Shown: piece by piece, positions 21,260-30,084 of the stretch
Numbering within the stretch: position 1 is the first letter of the stretch
How the letters are laid out: the number at the start of each line of letters is the position of its first letter
Assembly (NCBI RefSeq): GCF_030818485.1
Contig: NZ_JAUTAJ010000004.1
Span: 620,001-684,000, forward strand
Direction of reading: 5' to 3'
DNA from: Pseudoroseomonas cervicalis
GTDB lineage: Bacteria; Pseudomonadota; Alphaproteobacteria; Acetobacterales; Acetobacteraceae
DNA: 64,000 nt
Notes under the pieces: generated by a model
Seen by the model: only the letters and a program-made list of their open reading frames with translations
The model's database searches: none
What the model was told of the DNA's origin: nothing
Translations under genes and position numbers: made by a program

Positions 21260-21727
21260 TCAGCGCGGCGGGGCGGCTTCGGGGTCGCAGCCATGGTCGA
21301 GCGCCCGGCGCGAAGCGGCGCTGGCGCCGTCGAAGCGGCCGCTCCGCGGGTTCCAGCGATAGGGCAGGGTGGTGGCGCGGCAGGTGCCGCCGGTCTCGCA
21401 ATATTCGATGCGCAGCAGCAGGCGCTGGCCGTCGCGCCGCAGGCGGGGCGTGCCGTCCTGCACCTCGGCGAAGATCACCTGGACGGTCTCGCTGCCATCC
21501 TGGCGCCAGCGCAGTTCGATCTCGGTCTCGCGATGGGTGCCGCCCCAATGGCGCTGTCCGCTGCGCCAGGCGATGGGGCCCGGCGGAAAGCCCCGCAGCA
21601 CCCCCGCATCGCGGGTGAGGCCGGGGCTGTCCCAGTCCAGGCAATCGGCCCGCGCCGCCGCGATCGGCAGCAGCAGCGCGAGGCCGAGCAGGCCGGGCCG
21701 CCACCGCGCCCCGGCCCGGACAGGCAT
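21260..21727 (-). CDS. Cys-rich secreted protein coupled to icd
   Basis: A 155-residue protein beginning [20 protein letters not shown], a Sec signal peptide cleaved near ARA-DC. The mature domain has four cysteines (ADCLDW, EYCETGGTC, DHGC), consistent with two disulfides in the periplasm, and alternates polar and hydrophobic residues like a beta-sandwich. No family is recognised. Its ATG shares one base with the icd stop codon (TGATG), so it is translationally coupled to isocitrate dehydrogenase, an odd partner for a secreted protein. Confidence 0.72.
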   Translation of the reverse strand: MPVRAGARWRPGLLGLALLLPIAAARADCLDWDSPGLTRDAGVLRGFPPGPIAWRSGQRHWGGTHRETEIELRWRQDGSETVQVIFAEVQDGTPRLRRDGQRLLLRIEYCETGGTCRATTLPYRWNPRSGRFDGASAASRRALDHGCDPEAAPPR

Positions 21728-22938
21728 CAGCCCATCTTCTTCTTCAGGTTCTCGTCCAGCTTGGCGAGGAAGTTCTGGGTGTTCAGCCAGGGCTGGTCCT
21801 TGCCGATCAGCACGGCCAGGTCCTTGGTCATGTGGCCGCTCTCCACCGTCTCGATGCAGACCTGCTCGAGCGCGTTGGCGAAATCGACCACATCCTGGGT
21901 GCCGTCGAACTTGCCGCGATAGGCGAGGCCGCGGGTCCAGGCGAAGATCGAGGCGATCGGGTTGGTCGAGGTCTCGCGGCCCTTCTGGTGCTCGCGATAG
22001 TGGCGCGTCACCGTGCCGTGCGCGGCCTCGGACTCGACCGTGTTGCCATCCGGGGAGAGCAGCACCGAGGTCATCAGGCCGAGGCTGCCGAAGCCCTGGG
22101 CCACGATGTCGGACTGCACGTCGCCATCGTAGTTCTTGCAGGCCCAGATATAGCCGCCTTCCCACTTCAGGGCGGAGGCGACCATGTCGTCGATCAGGCG
22201 GTCCTCATAGGTGAGGCCCTTCTTCTCGAACTCGGCCTTGAACTCGGCGTCGTAGATGGCGCGGAAGATGTCCTTGAAGTTGCCGTCATAGGCCTTCAGG
22301 ATGGTGTTCTTGTGGCTGAAGTACACCGAATAGCCGCGCGCCAGGCCGTAGTTGAAGGAGGCGCGGGCGAAGCCCTCGATCGACTTGTTCAAATTGTGCT
22401 GCATCATCGCAGCGCCGGCGCCCTTGAAGTCGAACTGGCCGATTTCCTGCGTCTCGCCATTCTCGGCGATGTAGGTCATCTTCACCGTGCCGGCGCCCGG
22501 CACCTTCATCTCCACCGCGCGGTAGATGTCGCCATAGGCATGGCGGCCGACCACGATCGGCTTGGTCCAGTGCGGCACCAGGCGGGGCACGTTCTGGCAG
22601 ATGATCGGCTCGCGGAAGATGGTGCCGTCGAGGATGTTGCGGATCGTCCCGTTCGGGGACTTCCACATCTTCTTCAGGCCGAACTCCTTCACCCGCGCCT
22701 CGTCCGGGGTGATGGTCGCGCACTTCACGCCGACGCCATACTGCTTGATGGCATTGGCGGCGTCGACCGTCACCTGGTCATCGGTCTGGTCACGGTACTG
22801 GATGCCGAGGTCGTAGTACTTCAGGTCGACGTCCAGATAGGGATTGATCAGCTTGTCCTTGATGAACCCCCAGATGATCCGGGTCATCTCGTCGCCGTCG
22901 AGCTCGACGACGGGGTTCTTTACCTTGATCTTGGCCAT
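21727..22938 (-). CDS. icd: NADP-dependent isocitrate dehydrogenase
   Basis: A 403-residue TCA-cycle enzyme that oxidises isocitrate to 2-oxoglutarate with NADP. The length and sequence ([48 protein letters not shown]) match the eukaryote-like IDH class usual in alphaproteobacteria rather than the E. coli class. The residues that bind isocitrate (SPNGTIR) and the catalytic Tyr/Lys regions are present. I start at the ATG giving MAKIKV; an open frame upstream is non-homologous. It is divergent from a GntR regulator across 410 bp. A GGACAG half-site lies 15 nt upstream of the start. Confidence 0.97.
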   Translation of the reverse strand: MAKIKVKNPVVELDGDEMTRIIWGFIKDKLINPYLDVDLKYYDLGIQYRDQTDDQVTVDAANAIKQYGVGVKCATITPDEARVKEFGLKKMWKSPNGTIRNILDGTIFREPIICQNVPRLVPHWTKPIVVGRHAYGDIYRAVEMKVPGAGTVKMTYIAENGETQEIGQFDFKGAGAAMMQHNLNKSIEGFARASFNYGLARGYSVYFSHKNTILKAYDGNFKDIFRAIYDAEFKAEFEKKGLTYEDRLIDDMVASALKWEGGYIWACKNYDGDVQSDIVAQGFGSLGLMTSVLLSPDGNTVESEAAHGTVTRHYREHQKGRETSTNPIASIFAWTRGLAYRGKFDGTQDVVDFANALEQVCIETVESGHMTKDLAVLIGKDQPWLNTQNFLAKLDENLKKKMG

Positions 22939-23348
22939 GCCGATCCTCGTCTGGACAGATTTTTCCTTGCCCGCCGGCCGGGTTCCGCTGACGCGGCGCG
23001 GCCGGCGGCGCGACGCGCCGGACAATCGCATCCGCGAAGGAAGGCGGCAAGGGCGGGGGGCGACGCGCCGCGTTTCGGCGGATTGCGGGATGCCACGCCC
23101 AGCAAAGGAGACGCCGCGCACAGCAGCCTGAGCCCGGCCGTGGCAGGATGGCGCGGCCGGCGGCATGGCGGCGGTGCCTCCCCCAGGCTGCCCCGCGTTC
23201 CGGTCCTCGCACCGCATGCGCTGCCGCGGGCGGGCCGGTTCCCCCGCCCGCCCGCGGCACCGGCGACCTTCGCCACCCGGAGCCACCGGGCCTGGCCCCT
23301 GTTCTGTCCCGGTGGACAGCGCGGGGGCGGCTTTGGCAGTTTGGCCGC
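22939..23348. promoter_or_regulatory. icd/gntR divergent control region
   Basis: A 410-bp gap without a credible gene. It contains a perfect 14-bp inverted repeat, TGCCGCGGGCGGGC at 23222-23235 and its complement at 23246-23259, with a 10-nt loop. It also holds a symmetric site CTGTCC-CGGT-GGACAG at 23304-23319, 29 nt before the GntR start, with a matching GGACAG half-site at 22953-22958 just upstream of icd. The shared half-site suggests the GntR protein controls both its own gene and icd, which is an inference. Confidence 0.45.
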
Positions 23349-24020
23349 ATGGCCGAAAGCTCCGCCGCCTCGCTGCATCTGGTGCGCACCCAGTCGCTCG
23401 CCTCCCTGGTCGGGCGCGAACTCGAACGCATGATCCTGGAAGGGGAGCTGCCGCCGGGGGCGCGGTTGAACGAGCTGGCGCTGGCCGCCCGGCTCGGCGT
23501 CAGCCGCGGCCCGGTGCGGGAGGCGGTGCGCGGCCTCGACCGCTCGGGGCTGGTGGTGACGGTGGTGAACCAGGGCAGCTTCGTCCGCCAGCTGAGCGAG
23601 GCAGAGGCGCTGCATCTCTACGATCTGCGCGCGGCGCTGACGGGGCATGCCTGCGCGACGCTGGCCGGCCGCGCCTCGGCCGCGCAGCGCGCGGCGCTGC
23701 AGCGTCTGGTGGCGGCGATGGATGAGGCGGCGGAGGGAGAGGCGGCGCCGCGCTACTACGCCCTGAACCTCGAATTCCACGCCGCGCTGCTGGAGCTGGC
23801 CGGCAATCCGCGCGCCGCGCGGCTCTATGAGGATCTGGGCAAGGAGCTCAGCCTCTATTGCCGCCGCGCGCTGCTCTCGCCCGAGCAGATGCGCGACTCC
23901 AACGCCGAGCATGCGGCGATGCTGGCCGCGCTGGGGCAGGGGCCGGACGCCGCCCGCGCCGCGGCGGAGGCGCATATCCGCGGCGGCTGGCGCCGCTTCC
24001 GCGAGGGCGGCGGCGACTGA
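23349..24020 (+). CDS. GntR family regulator, FCD subfamily
   Basis: A 223-residue transcription factor. The winged helix-turn-helix spans about residues 15-80 ([24 protein letters not shown]). The C-terminal all-helical FCD domain (about 90-215) carries the metal/ligand His residues of the family ([12 protein letters not shown] and EHAAMLAAL). FCD regulators usually sense organic acids or sugar acids. Divergent from icd, so control of a TCA-related function or of itself is plausible. The ATG at 23349 is chosen over a long non-conserved upstream extension. Confidence 0.88.
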   Translation: MAESSAASLHLVRTQSLASLVGRELERMILEGELPPGARLNELALAARLGVSRGPVREAVRGLDRSGLVVTVVNQGSFVRQLSEAEALHLYDLRAALTGHACATLAGRASAAQRAALQRLVAAMDEAAEGEAAPRYYALNLEFHAALLELAGNPRAARLYEDLGKELSLYCRRALLSPEQMRDSNAEHAAMLAALGQGPDAARAAAEAHIRGGWRRFREGGGD

Positions 24021-24029
24021 CCCCGGCGG

Positions 24030-24302
24030 CTACCAGCGGCGCGGATGGTGGTGATAGGGCCGGCCGTAATAGCCCCGGTCATGGCCATAGCCATGGCCGT
24101 AATGGCGGCGCTCGTAATAGCGGCGCTCGGCGCGGCGGGCGCGGTTGTTGTCATCGGCCGCCGCGACGGCGAGGCCGGTCACCAGCGCCGCGCCGGCGCC
24201 GAGGGCCACGGTGCTGCCCCAGTCGGTGCTGCCATCGGGGTGCTGGCATCCGGCCAGCACCAGCGCGCTGCCGAGGAACAGGGTGGGAAGGATGGGTCGC
24301 AT
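24030..24302 (-). CDS. Small His/Tyr-rich lipoprotein
   Basis: A 90-residue lipoprotein: signal peptide LPTLFLGSALVLAGC with the lipid-carrying Cys at about residue 18. A short Gly/Ala hydrophobic stretch follows (WGSTVALGAGAALVTGLAVA, glycine-zipper-like). The tail is rich in Tyr, His and Arg (RRYYERRHYGHGYGHDRGYY and then HHHP). AGGAGG lies 10 nt before the ATG, which decides the start over an open frame 28 codons longer. The tail could bind metal ions or nucleic acid/LPS, but nothing is known. It is convergent with the GntR gene, 9 nt apart. Confidence 0.75.
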   Translation of the reverse strand: MRPILPTLFLGSALVLAGCQHPDGSTDWGSTVALGAGAALVTGLAVAAADDNNRARRAERRYYERRHYGHGYGHDRGYYGRPYHHHPRRW

Positions 24303-24526
24303 GGCTGTCTCTCCTCCTGAAGGAAGAGTGGCGCTGCGCCGGGGCATTGCCATGACGGAATAAAGGTCAAAGCAAGGCAGCGCCAACGCGGCACTGGCCG
24401 CGCGACGCCCGGTTTCTTGCGGCCTCTGCCGCGCATCCTGCTGATATTGTGGCTCGTGCTGCGCTGCACTTCAGAAGCGCCCGCCGCTTGCACGGGGAGG
24501 CGCGCGGCGCCGCACGCGAGCGTGAT

Positions 24527-24548
24527 GCCGCGGGGCCGGCCCCGCGGC
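24527..24548. terminator. Perfect 22-bp palindrome after the Lrp-type gene
   Basis: GCCGCGGGGCC and GGCCCCGCGGC are exact complements with no loop, 8 nt beyond the stop of the Lrp-type sensor gene in its direction of transcription. It could act as a terminator hairpin or as a dyad-symmetric protein site; no T-tract is present. The surrounding 254-bp gap (24303-24556) shows nothing else. Confidence 0.35.
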
Positions 24549-24556
24549 GCGGCCGC

Positions 24557-24826
24557 TCAGCCGCGCGCGCCGCCGCCGGCCGTGCCGGAGAAGGCGTTGA
24601 AGGTCTGGATGGTGTAGGTGTCCTTCACCCCGGCCACGGCCTGCACCCGCTCCACCACGAACAGGCCGATATCCTGGCCATCCTCCAGATAGAATTTGCC
24701 GAGCAGATCATACTGGCCGGAGGTGGAGTGCATCTCCGACAGCTCCTCGATGGTGTCCGCCATCTCGCGGGCCACCTGGTAGGAGCGGCCCATCTCGCAT
24801 TTGATCTGGACGAAAATGGCGCGCAT
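24557..24826 (-). CDS. Stand-alone Lrp/AsnC ligand-binding domain protein
   Basis: An 89-residue protein consisting only of the RAM/SAM ligand-binding domain of Lrp/AsnC regulators (beta-alpha-beta-beta-alpha-beta; MRAIFVQIKCEMGRSYQVAR, DLLGKFYLED, IQTFNAFSG). There is no DNA-binding part. Such proteins oligomerise into rings and bind amino acids, and may modulate full-length Lrp proteins. GTG at 24838 is an alternative start; AGAGG suits the ATG at 24826. It is divergent from the ThDP enzyme gene across about 260 bp. Confidence 0.85.
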   Translation of the reverse strand: MRAIFVQIKCEMGRSYQVAREMADTIEELSEMHSTSGQYDLLGKFYLEDGQDIGLFVVERVQAVAGVKDTYTIQTFNAFSGTAGGGARG

Positions 24827-25085
24827 GGCGGTCGGCACCTCTGCAAGGGGCGATGGGGCAAAAGGGCGATGGGCAGCGGCGCTGCCGCCCCTGTTTCGCC
24901 GCCGCGCGGGCTTCCTGCAAGAGGCGATCGCGCGGCCCCGCCATGGCGCCCCTGGGGCACCGGCCCCGGCGGCCGCGAAACCCGCTGCGACGCGGCGCGA
25001 AGTGGCGGGAGAGGGGGTGGCCGGGCTGCGCGCCCTGGACTAACCTCCGCCCCCACTTGTCTGATGAATGACTGGGGAAATGTCG

Positions 25086-26807
25086 ATGATGGACGGGATC
25101 ACCAAGAGCGGCACCGGTGCCACCACCCTGGAGCCGCGCACGGGCGGCCAGCTGCTGGCCGATGCGCTGGTGGCCCAGGGCGTCACCCACGCCTTCTGCG
25201 TGCCGGGTGAATCCTATCTCGACCTGCTGGACGGGCTTTATGCCAACAGCGACAGGATCAACCTGACGACCTGCCGCTTCGAGGCGGGTGCTGTGAACAT
25301 GGCCGAGGCCCATGCCAAGCTGACCGGGCGCGTGGGCGTGGCCCTCGTCACCCGCGGCCCCGGCGCCTGCCATGCCGCGATCGGCGTGCATGTCGCCATG
25401 CAGGACAGCACGCCGCTGGTGCTGATCGTCGGCCAGATCCCCTTCGCCGAGACCGACCGGGAGAGCTTCCAGGAGGTCGATTACCGCCGCATGTTCGGCT
25501 CGGTGGCGAAGTGGGTGACGCAGATCGACGACGCCGCCCGCATCCCCGAGCTGATGGCGCATGCCTTCGATGTCGCGACCTCCGGCCGCCCGGGCCCGGT
25601 GGTCGTCGCCATCTCCGAGGAGATGCAGAAGGTGCGCGTGCAGGTGCCGGATATCGGCCCGGCCGAGGTGGCGCCCGCCGCGCCCTCGCCCGCCGCGCTG
25701 CAGAAGATGCTCTCGATGCTGGAGGCCGCCGAGCGGCCCCTGGTGGTGCTCGGCGGCTCGCGCTGGAGCGAGGCGACCCGCCGCATCATCCGCGAATTCT
25801 GCGTCGCGCGCGACCTGCCGGTCGCCGTCGGCTTCCGCCGGCAGAGCCTGTATGACTGCACCCTGCCGAACTATGCCGGCGATCTCGGCGTCGGCGCCGA
25901 TGCCGGGCTGGTCGCCAAGGCGAAGCAGGCCGACCTGATCCTGGCGCTCGGCACCCGCATCGGCGAGCCGGTGAGCCAGGGTTACACCCTGTTCGACATG
26001 GCCGGCCAGGGTGGCCAGAAGATCGTGCATGTCTATCCGGACCAGGCCGAGATCGGCCGCGTCTACCGCCCGGCGCTCGGCATCACCGCCGAGATCAACG
26101 CCTTCGCCGAGGCCCTGGCCCAGCTTCCGGCGGCCTCCGGCCCGGCGCGCTGGTCGGCCTGGACCAAGGAGGTGCACGCTGCCCGCGCGAAGCAGGCCGA
26201 GGCGCCGGATTATGCCGGCCCGCTGAACCTGGCGCGCGAGCTGCAGGCCCTGGAGAAGATCCTGCCCGCCGACACCATCTTCACCTGCGACGCCGGCAAT
26301 TTCGCCACCTGGCCGAACCGCTTCATGCACATGACCGAGCAGCAGGAATTCCTGGGCCCGACCAATGGCGCCATGGGCTATGCCGTGCCGGCTGCGATCG
26401 GCGCCAAGATCAGCTTCCCCGACCGCACCGTCATCGGCCTGGTGGGCGATGGCGGCTTCCTGATGACGGGGCAGGAGATCGCGACGGCCTTCCAGGCCGA
26501 GGTCGCGCCGATCGTCATCGTCTTCAACAACGGCATGTACGGCACCATCCGCATGTATCAGGAGCGCGCCTATCCCGGCCGCGTTTCCGGCACCAGGCTG
26601 ACCAACCCGGATTTCGCCAAGTTCGTCGAGAGCTTCGGCGGCCATGGCGAGACCGTGGAGAAGGATGGCGAGCTGGTGCCCGCCTTCCAGCGCGCGGTGG
26701 CCAGCGGCAAGCCGGCGGTGATCGAGGTGCGGGTGAACCCGGAGCAGGTGACCCACCGCGCCACGATCAGCGATCTGCGTGCGCAGGGGAATGTGAAGAA
26801 GCACTGA
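25086..26807 (+). CDS. Thiamine pyrophosphate-dependent enzyme, acetolactate synthase-like
   Basis: About 573 residues with the three domains of the ThDP decarboxylase family: pyrimidine-binding (about residues 15-180, with the ThDP-activating Glu in CRFEAGAVNMAEAHAKLTG), central Rossmann-like, and PP-binding (about 380-560, motif GDGGFLMTGQE...NN). It resembles acetolactate synthase large subunits, but no small subunit or ilv genes are nearby. It could equally be a benzoylformate, oxalyl or sulfopyruvate-type decarboxylase. Four in-frame ATGs lie at 25068, 25080, 25086 and 25089; GGGGAA at 25074-25079 best fits 25086. Substrate is not assignable. Confidence 0.88.
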   Translation: MMDGITKSGTGATTLEPRTGGQLLADALVAQGVTHAFCVPGESYLDLLDGLYANSDRINLTTCRFEAGAVNMAEAHAKLTGRVGVALVTRGPGACHAAIGVHVAMQDSTPLVLIVGQIPFAETDRESFQEVDYRRMFGSVAKWVTQIDDAARIPELMAHAFDVATSGRPGPVVVAISEEMQKVRVQVPDIGPAEVAPAAPSPAALQKMLSMLEAAERPLVVLGGSRWSEATRRIIREFCVARDLPVAVGFRRQSLYDCTLPNYAGDLGVGADAGLVAKAKQADLILALGTRIGEPVSQGYTLFDMAGQGGQKIVHVYPDQAEIGRVYRPALGITAEINAFAEALAQLPAASGPARWSAWTKEVHAARAKQAEAPDYAGPLNLARELQALEKILPADTIFTCDAGNFATWPNRFMHMTEQQEFLGPTNGAMGYAVPAAIGAKISFPDRTVIGLVGDGGFLMTGQEIATAFQAEVAPIVIVFNNGMYGTIRMYQERAYPGRVSGTRLTNPDFAKFVESFGGHGETVEKDGELVPAFQRAVASGKPAVIEVRVNPEQVTHRATISDLRAQGNVKKH

Positions 26808-26808
26808 G

Positions 26809-26833
26809 TTTTTTGGGCTGCCGCCGTCCGGTG
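26809..26833. repeat. Partial copy of the AT-rich intergenic element
   Basis: TTTTTT followed by GGGCTGCCGCCGTC and CGGTG matches the central part of the element near 61321-61349 (TTTTTT, CAGGCTGCCGCCGTC, CGGTG). It starts 2 nt after the ThDP gene stop. This is a shorter, decayed or module-only copy. Confidence 0.5.
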
Positions 26834-26880
26834 GGCGGCGGGGCGCGGCAATGGGGCCTGCGGGCTCCAGCAAGCGATGC

Positions 26881-26910
26881 GGGGCGGGACGGAAGTTCCG
26901 CCCCGTTTGC
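26881..26910 (+). terminator. Hairpin between the ThDP and ggt genes
   Basis: GGGGCGGGAC pairs with GTTCCGCCCC (one G-T pair) around a GGAA loop, followed by GTTTGC. It lies between convergent genes and could serve both; the T-tract is weak. The rest of the 256-bp gap (26808-27063) shows no gene. Confidence 0.45.
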
Positions 26911-27063
26911 ATGTGGGGGGGCAGCCGCAGCACGGGCCGGTGCACGGCACCACCCCTGGCCCGCCATGGCCAGCCAACGCCCCTGGACCAACGCCCCTGG
27001 GCCGAAGCGGCAGCCCCCCCGTGCCGCGACTCTCCTTTCGGCCCTGACCGGCAGCCGACAGAA

Positions 27064-28791
27064 TCAATCCCCGAGCGCGATCCCCTCGCGGCGGGGGTCG
27101 GCGCCGCCCAACAGGCCCTGCGGCGTCATCATGATGGCCTGCAGGCCGGAGGGCATGGGCTTCACCTCCACACGGTGGCCGCGCGCCTGCAGCTCGCCGG
27201 CCAGCGTGTCGTCCTCCAGCTCCACGGCGCCACCCAGCGTGCCGATGCGGCGCAGCGACACGGCGGCCTGCGGGTCCAGCTTCCAGTCGAGCAGCCCGAC
27301 CAGGGTCTGCGCCACATAGCCGATGATGCGCGCGCCGCCAGGGGAACCGACAGCGGCGTAAAAACGCCCCTCGGCATCGAAGACCAGGGTCGGCGCCATG
27401 GAGGAGCGCGGGCGTTTGCCGCTCTCCACCCGGTTGGCGACGGGGCGGCCATCGACCTCCGGGCGGAAGGAGAAATCGGTCAGCTCGTTGTTCAGCACGA
27501 AGCCGCGCACCATCAGCCTGGCGCCGAAAGCGTCCTCCACCGTGGTGGTCATGCTGAGCGCATTGCCCGCGGCATCGACGATGGAGAGGTGGCTGGTGCC
27601 GTGCTCCGGCTGCTCCGGCATCGGCGCCAGGCGGCCGGTCTGGCGCCAGTCGGGGTTGCCGGCGCGGGGGTTCGGGTTGGCGCGGTCGCGGTCCACCAGC
27701 TGCGCGCGCTGCCGCAGATAGGCCGCGTCGAGCAGGCCGCGCAGCGGCACCGGCGTCTTGTCGGCATCCGCCAGGTAGAGGTTGCGGTCGGCGAAGGCGA
27801 GGCGCCCGGCCTCGGCCAGCAGATGCGCCGCCTCCGGCCCGCGCGGGTCGAGCGCGGGCATCGGGAAATGCGCCAGCACGCCAAGGATCTGCCCCACCGC
27901 CACCCCGCCCGAGGAAGGCGGCGGGAAGCCGCAGACCCGGTACTCGCGATAGGGGGTGCAGACCGCCTCGCGCTGGCGCGGGCGGTAATTCGCCAGGTCG
28001 GCTTCGGTCATGCCATTGCCCTGGCCGCCATGGCGGGCGACGGCCGCCACGATCTCGGCGGCGATCGGGCCGCGCTGCAGCGCCGCCGCGCCCTCCGCCG
28101 CCAAAGCGCGCAGCGTCTGCGCCAGGGCCGGGTTCTTCAGCACATGGCCGGCGGGCAGGGGCTGGCCCTCCGGCGTCAGGAAATAGGCGGCCGCCGCCGG
28201 GTCGCGCCGCAGCCGCTCCACATCCGTGGCGATGGTGCTGGCCAGGCGGGGAGAGATCGGGAAACCCTCCTCGGCCAGGCGGATGGCGGCCTCGAACAGG
28301 CTAGCCCAGGGCAGGCGGCCCTCGGCGCGGTGGGCTTCCTCCAGCATCGGCATGACGCCGGGCACGCCGACGCTGCGGCCGGACAGCACCGCCTCATAGA
28401 AGGAGAGCGGCGTGCCATCGGGGCGCAGGAACAGGGAAGGGGTGGCGGCGTCCGGCGCCGTCTCCCGGCCATCCCAGGCGGCGAGCCGGTTCTGCGCCCT
28501 GTTCCAGTGCAGCAGCAGCGCGCCGCCGCCGATGCCGGAGGATTGCGGCTCCACCAGCGTCAGCACCGCCTGGGCGGCGATCGCCGCATCCACCGCCGAA
28601 CCGCCGCGGCGCAGCGTGTCGCGCGCCGCCTCGGCCGCCAGCGGATGCGCCACCGCCACCATCTGCCGCTGGCCGCGCACCGGCTCGGTGGGGCGGCGCG
28701 CCGCATCGGGGGCGGAGGTCAGGTCCTGCGCGGCGACCGGCCCGGCCAGCGCGGCCAGCAGCGGGAGCAGGGGCAGCAGGGTGGTGCGCAT
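27064..28791 (-). CDS. ggt: Gamma-glutamyltransferase
   Basis: A 575-residue periplasmic N-terminal-nucleophile hydrolase that cleaves glutathione and transfers its gamma-glutamyl group. A signal peptide (LLPLLPLLAALAGPVAAQ) is present. The proenzyme self-cleaves before the Thr of HGTSHLSIVDAAG (about residue 378), making large and small subunits. The substrate-binding region GSPGGARIIGYV is present. The start is the ATG preceded by GGAGG; the frame is open 13 codons upstream. It faces the ThDP gene and is divergent from the molybdoenzyme gene. It probably recycles cysteine from extracellular glutathione. Confidence 0.93.
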   Translation of the reverse strand: MRTTLLPLLPLLAALAGPVAAQDLTSAPDAARRPTEPVRGQRQMVAVAHPLAAEAARDTLRRGGSAVDAAIAAQAVLTLVEPQSSGIGGGALLLHWNRAQNRLAAWDGRETAPDAATPSLFLRPDGTPLSFYEAVLSGRSVGVPGVMPMLEEAHRAEGRLPWASLFEAAIRLAEEGFPISPRLASTIATDVERLRRDPAAAAYFLTPEGQPLPAGHVLKNPALAQTLRALAAEGAAALQRGPIAAEIVAAVARHGGQGNGMTEADLANYRPRQREAVCTPYREYRVCGFPPPSSGGVAVGQILGVLAHFPMPALDPRGPEAAHLLAEAGRLAFADRNLYLADADKTPVPLRGLLDAAYLRQRAQLVDRDRANPNPRAGNPDWRQTGRLAPMPEQPEHGTSHLSIVDAAGNALSMTTTVEDAFGARLMVRGFVLNNELTDFSFRPEVDGRPVANRVESGKRPRSSMAPTLVFDAEGRFYAAVGSPGGARIIGYVAQTLVGLLDWKLDPQAAVSLRRIGTLGGAVELEDDTLAGELQARGHRVEVKPMPSGLQAIMMTPQGLLGGADPRREGIALGD

Positions 28792-28876
28792 GGGACAAGA
28801 CTCCTCCGCTCGGATGGCCCAGGCTTGCATCCTGCGGCGCGCGCGTCACCTATGGGCAGGCGGAAGGAAAGAGCCG

Positions 28877-29545
28877 ATGCAGGACGAGGATGGCAAGGAA
28901 GGCGGCGGCATCCGCCAGAAGCTGGTCGAGACCAAGCAGGCCTGGGCCCGCGCCGGCCGCCTGCTGACCGGCCAGCACGCAAGGCCCGAGGAGCAGCGCC
29001 TGCCCCCCGGCCAGCGCCGGGTGCATGATTTCCCGGTGCTCGACCTCGGCATCCAGCCCAACGTGCCGGAAGGCAGCTTCCGCCTGGTGCTGGACGGGCT
29101 GGTGGAGAATCCGGTGACGTTGGACTGGGCCGGCCTCACCGCCCTGCCGCAGGAGGATCGCGTCAACGACATCCACTGCGTCACCCAATGGTCGCGCTAT
29201 TCCAACAGCTGGAACGGTGTCGCCGTGACCACGCTGCTCGAGCTGGCGCGGCCGCGGCCTGAGGCGAAATTCGTCAGCTTCGAAGCCTATGACGGCTACA
29301 CCACCAATCTGACGCTGGAGGATTTCGCGCGGCCCGAGAACCTGCTGGCCCACAGCTGGGATGGTGAGCGCCTGACCCGCCAGCATGGCGGCCCGCTGCG
29401 CGTCGTGGTGCCACATCTGTATTTCTGGAAGAGCACCAAATGGGTGAAGCGCATCACCTTCCTGGCCGAGAACCGCCCCGGCTTCTGGGAGGTGCGCGGC
29501 TATCATGACCGGGGCGACCCGTGGATGGAGGAACGCTATGGCTGA
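28877..29545 (+). CDS. Sulfite oxidase-like molybdopterin oxidoreductase
   Basis: A 222-residue molybdopterin domain protein of the sulfite oxidase/MsrP superfamily. The molybdenum-ligating Cys is in DIHCVTQWSRYSNSW, and the cofactor-binding GPLRVVVPHLYFWKSTKWVK is intact. It has no signal peptide or dimerisation domain, matching the short cytoplasmic sulfite-oxidase-like group, whose substrate is unknown. GGAAGGAAAG before the ATG supports the start. It overlaps the peroxidase start by 8 nt, implying co-expression with an antioxidant enzyme. Confidence 0.88.
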   Translation: MQDEDGKEGGGIRQKLVETKQAWARAGRLLTGQHARPEEQRLPPGQRRVHDFPVLDLGIQPNVPEGSFRLVLDGLVENPVTLDWAGLTALPQEDRVNDIHCVTQWSRYSNSWNGVAVTTLLELARPRPEAKFVSFEAYDGYTTNLTLEDFARPENLLAHSWDGERLTRQHGGPLRVVVPHLYFWKSTKWVKRITFLAENRPGFWEVRGYHDRGDPWMEERYG

Positions 29546-30084
29546 ACTCTCCCGCCGGGCCCTGCTCGGCGCGGCGCCGCTGCTGCTGGCAGCCCCCGGC
29601 CTGGCCCGCGCCGCCGATGCCGGCGGCCACGCCTTCCGCTTCGACAGCATCGAGGGCGGCGTCATCGACCTGGGCGAATGGCGCGGCAAGCCGGTGCTGG
29701 TGGTCAACACTGCCAGCTTCTGCGGCTTCGCCCCGCAATTCGCCGGCCTCCAGGCGCTGCACGAGCAGTACGGGCCGCGCGGGCTGCTGGTGCTGGGCGT
29801 GCCGTCCAACGACTTCAACCAGGAGCAGTCGGACAGCACCAGCATCAAGGATTTCTGCGAGGCGACCTTCGGCGTGGCCTTCCCGCTGGCCATGCCGGCC
29901 CATGTGAAGGGGCCACAGGCGCATCCCTTCTTCGCCTGGGCCGCGACGCAGGGCAGCGAGCCGCGCTGGAACTTCTTCAAGTACCTGGTCGGCCGCGACG
30001 GCCGCCCTGGCCCACTGGTTCCCGAGCCGCGTGGTGCCCGACAGCGCCGAGTTCCGCCGGGCGCTGGAGGCATCCCTGGCATGA
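29538..30084 (+). pseudogene. Glutathione peroxidase with frameshift near its 3' end
   Basis: A glutathione-peroxidase-family thiol peroxidase with an N-terminal twin-Arg-like signal (SRRALLGAAPLLLAAPGLARA is its region). It has the catalytic Cys in NTASFCGF, the helper NDFNQEQ region and the late Trp-Asn motif RWNFFKYLV. The frame is normal to GRDGR (about 30005). The expected C-terminus AHWFPSRVVPDSAEFRRAL then appears in another frame, starting near base 30004 and ending at a TGA at 30082-30084. One extra base, or two missing ones, near 30003-30009 explains this. Repaired, it would be about 181 residues and end with ATGA overlap to the GNAT gene. This could be a sequencing error or a real lesion. 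Confidence 0.8.

Noticed and set aside
24417..24617. 66-codon plus-strand frame with a hydrophobic start
   Set aside because: It overlaps the Lrp-type gene on the other strand, has no ribosome site and loses all protein-like features after 25 residues.
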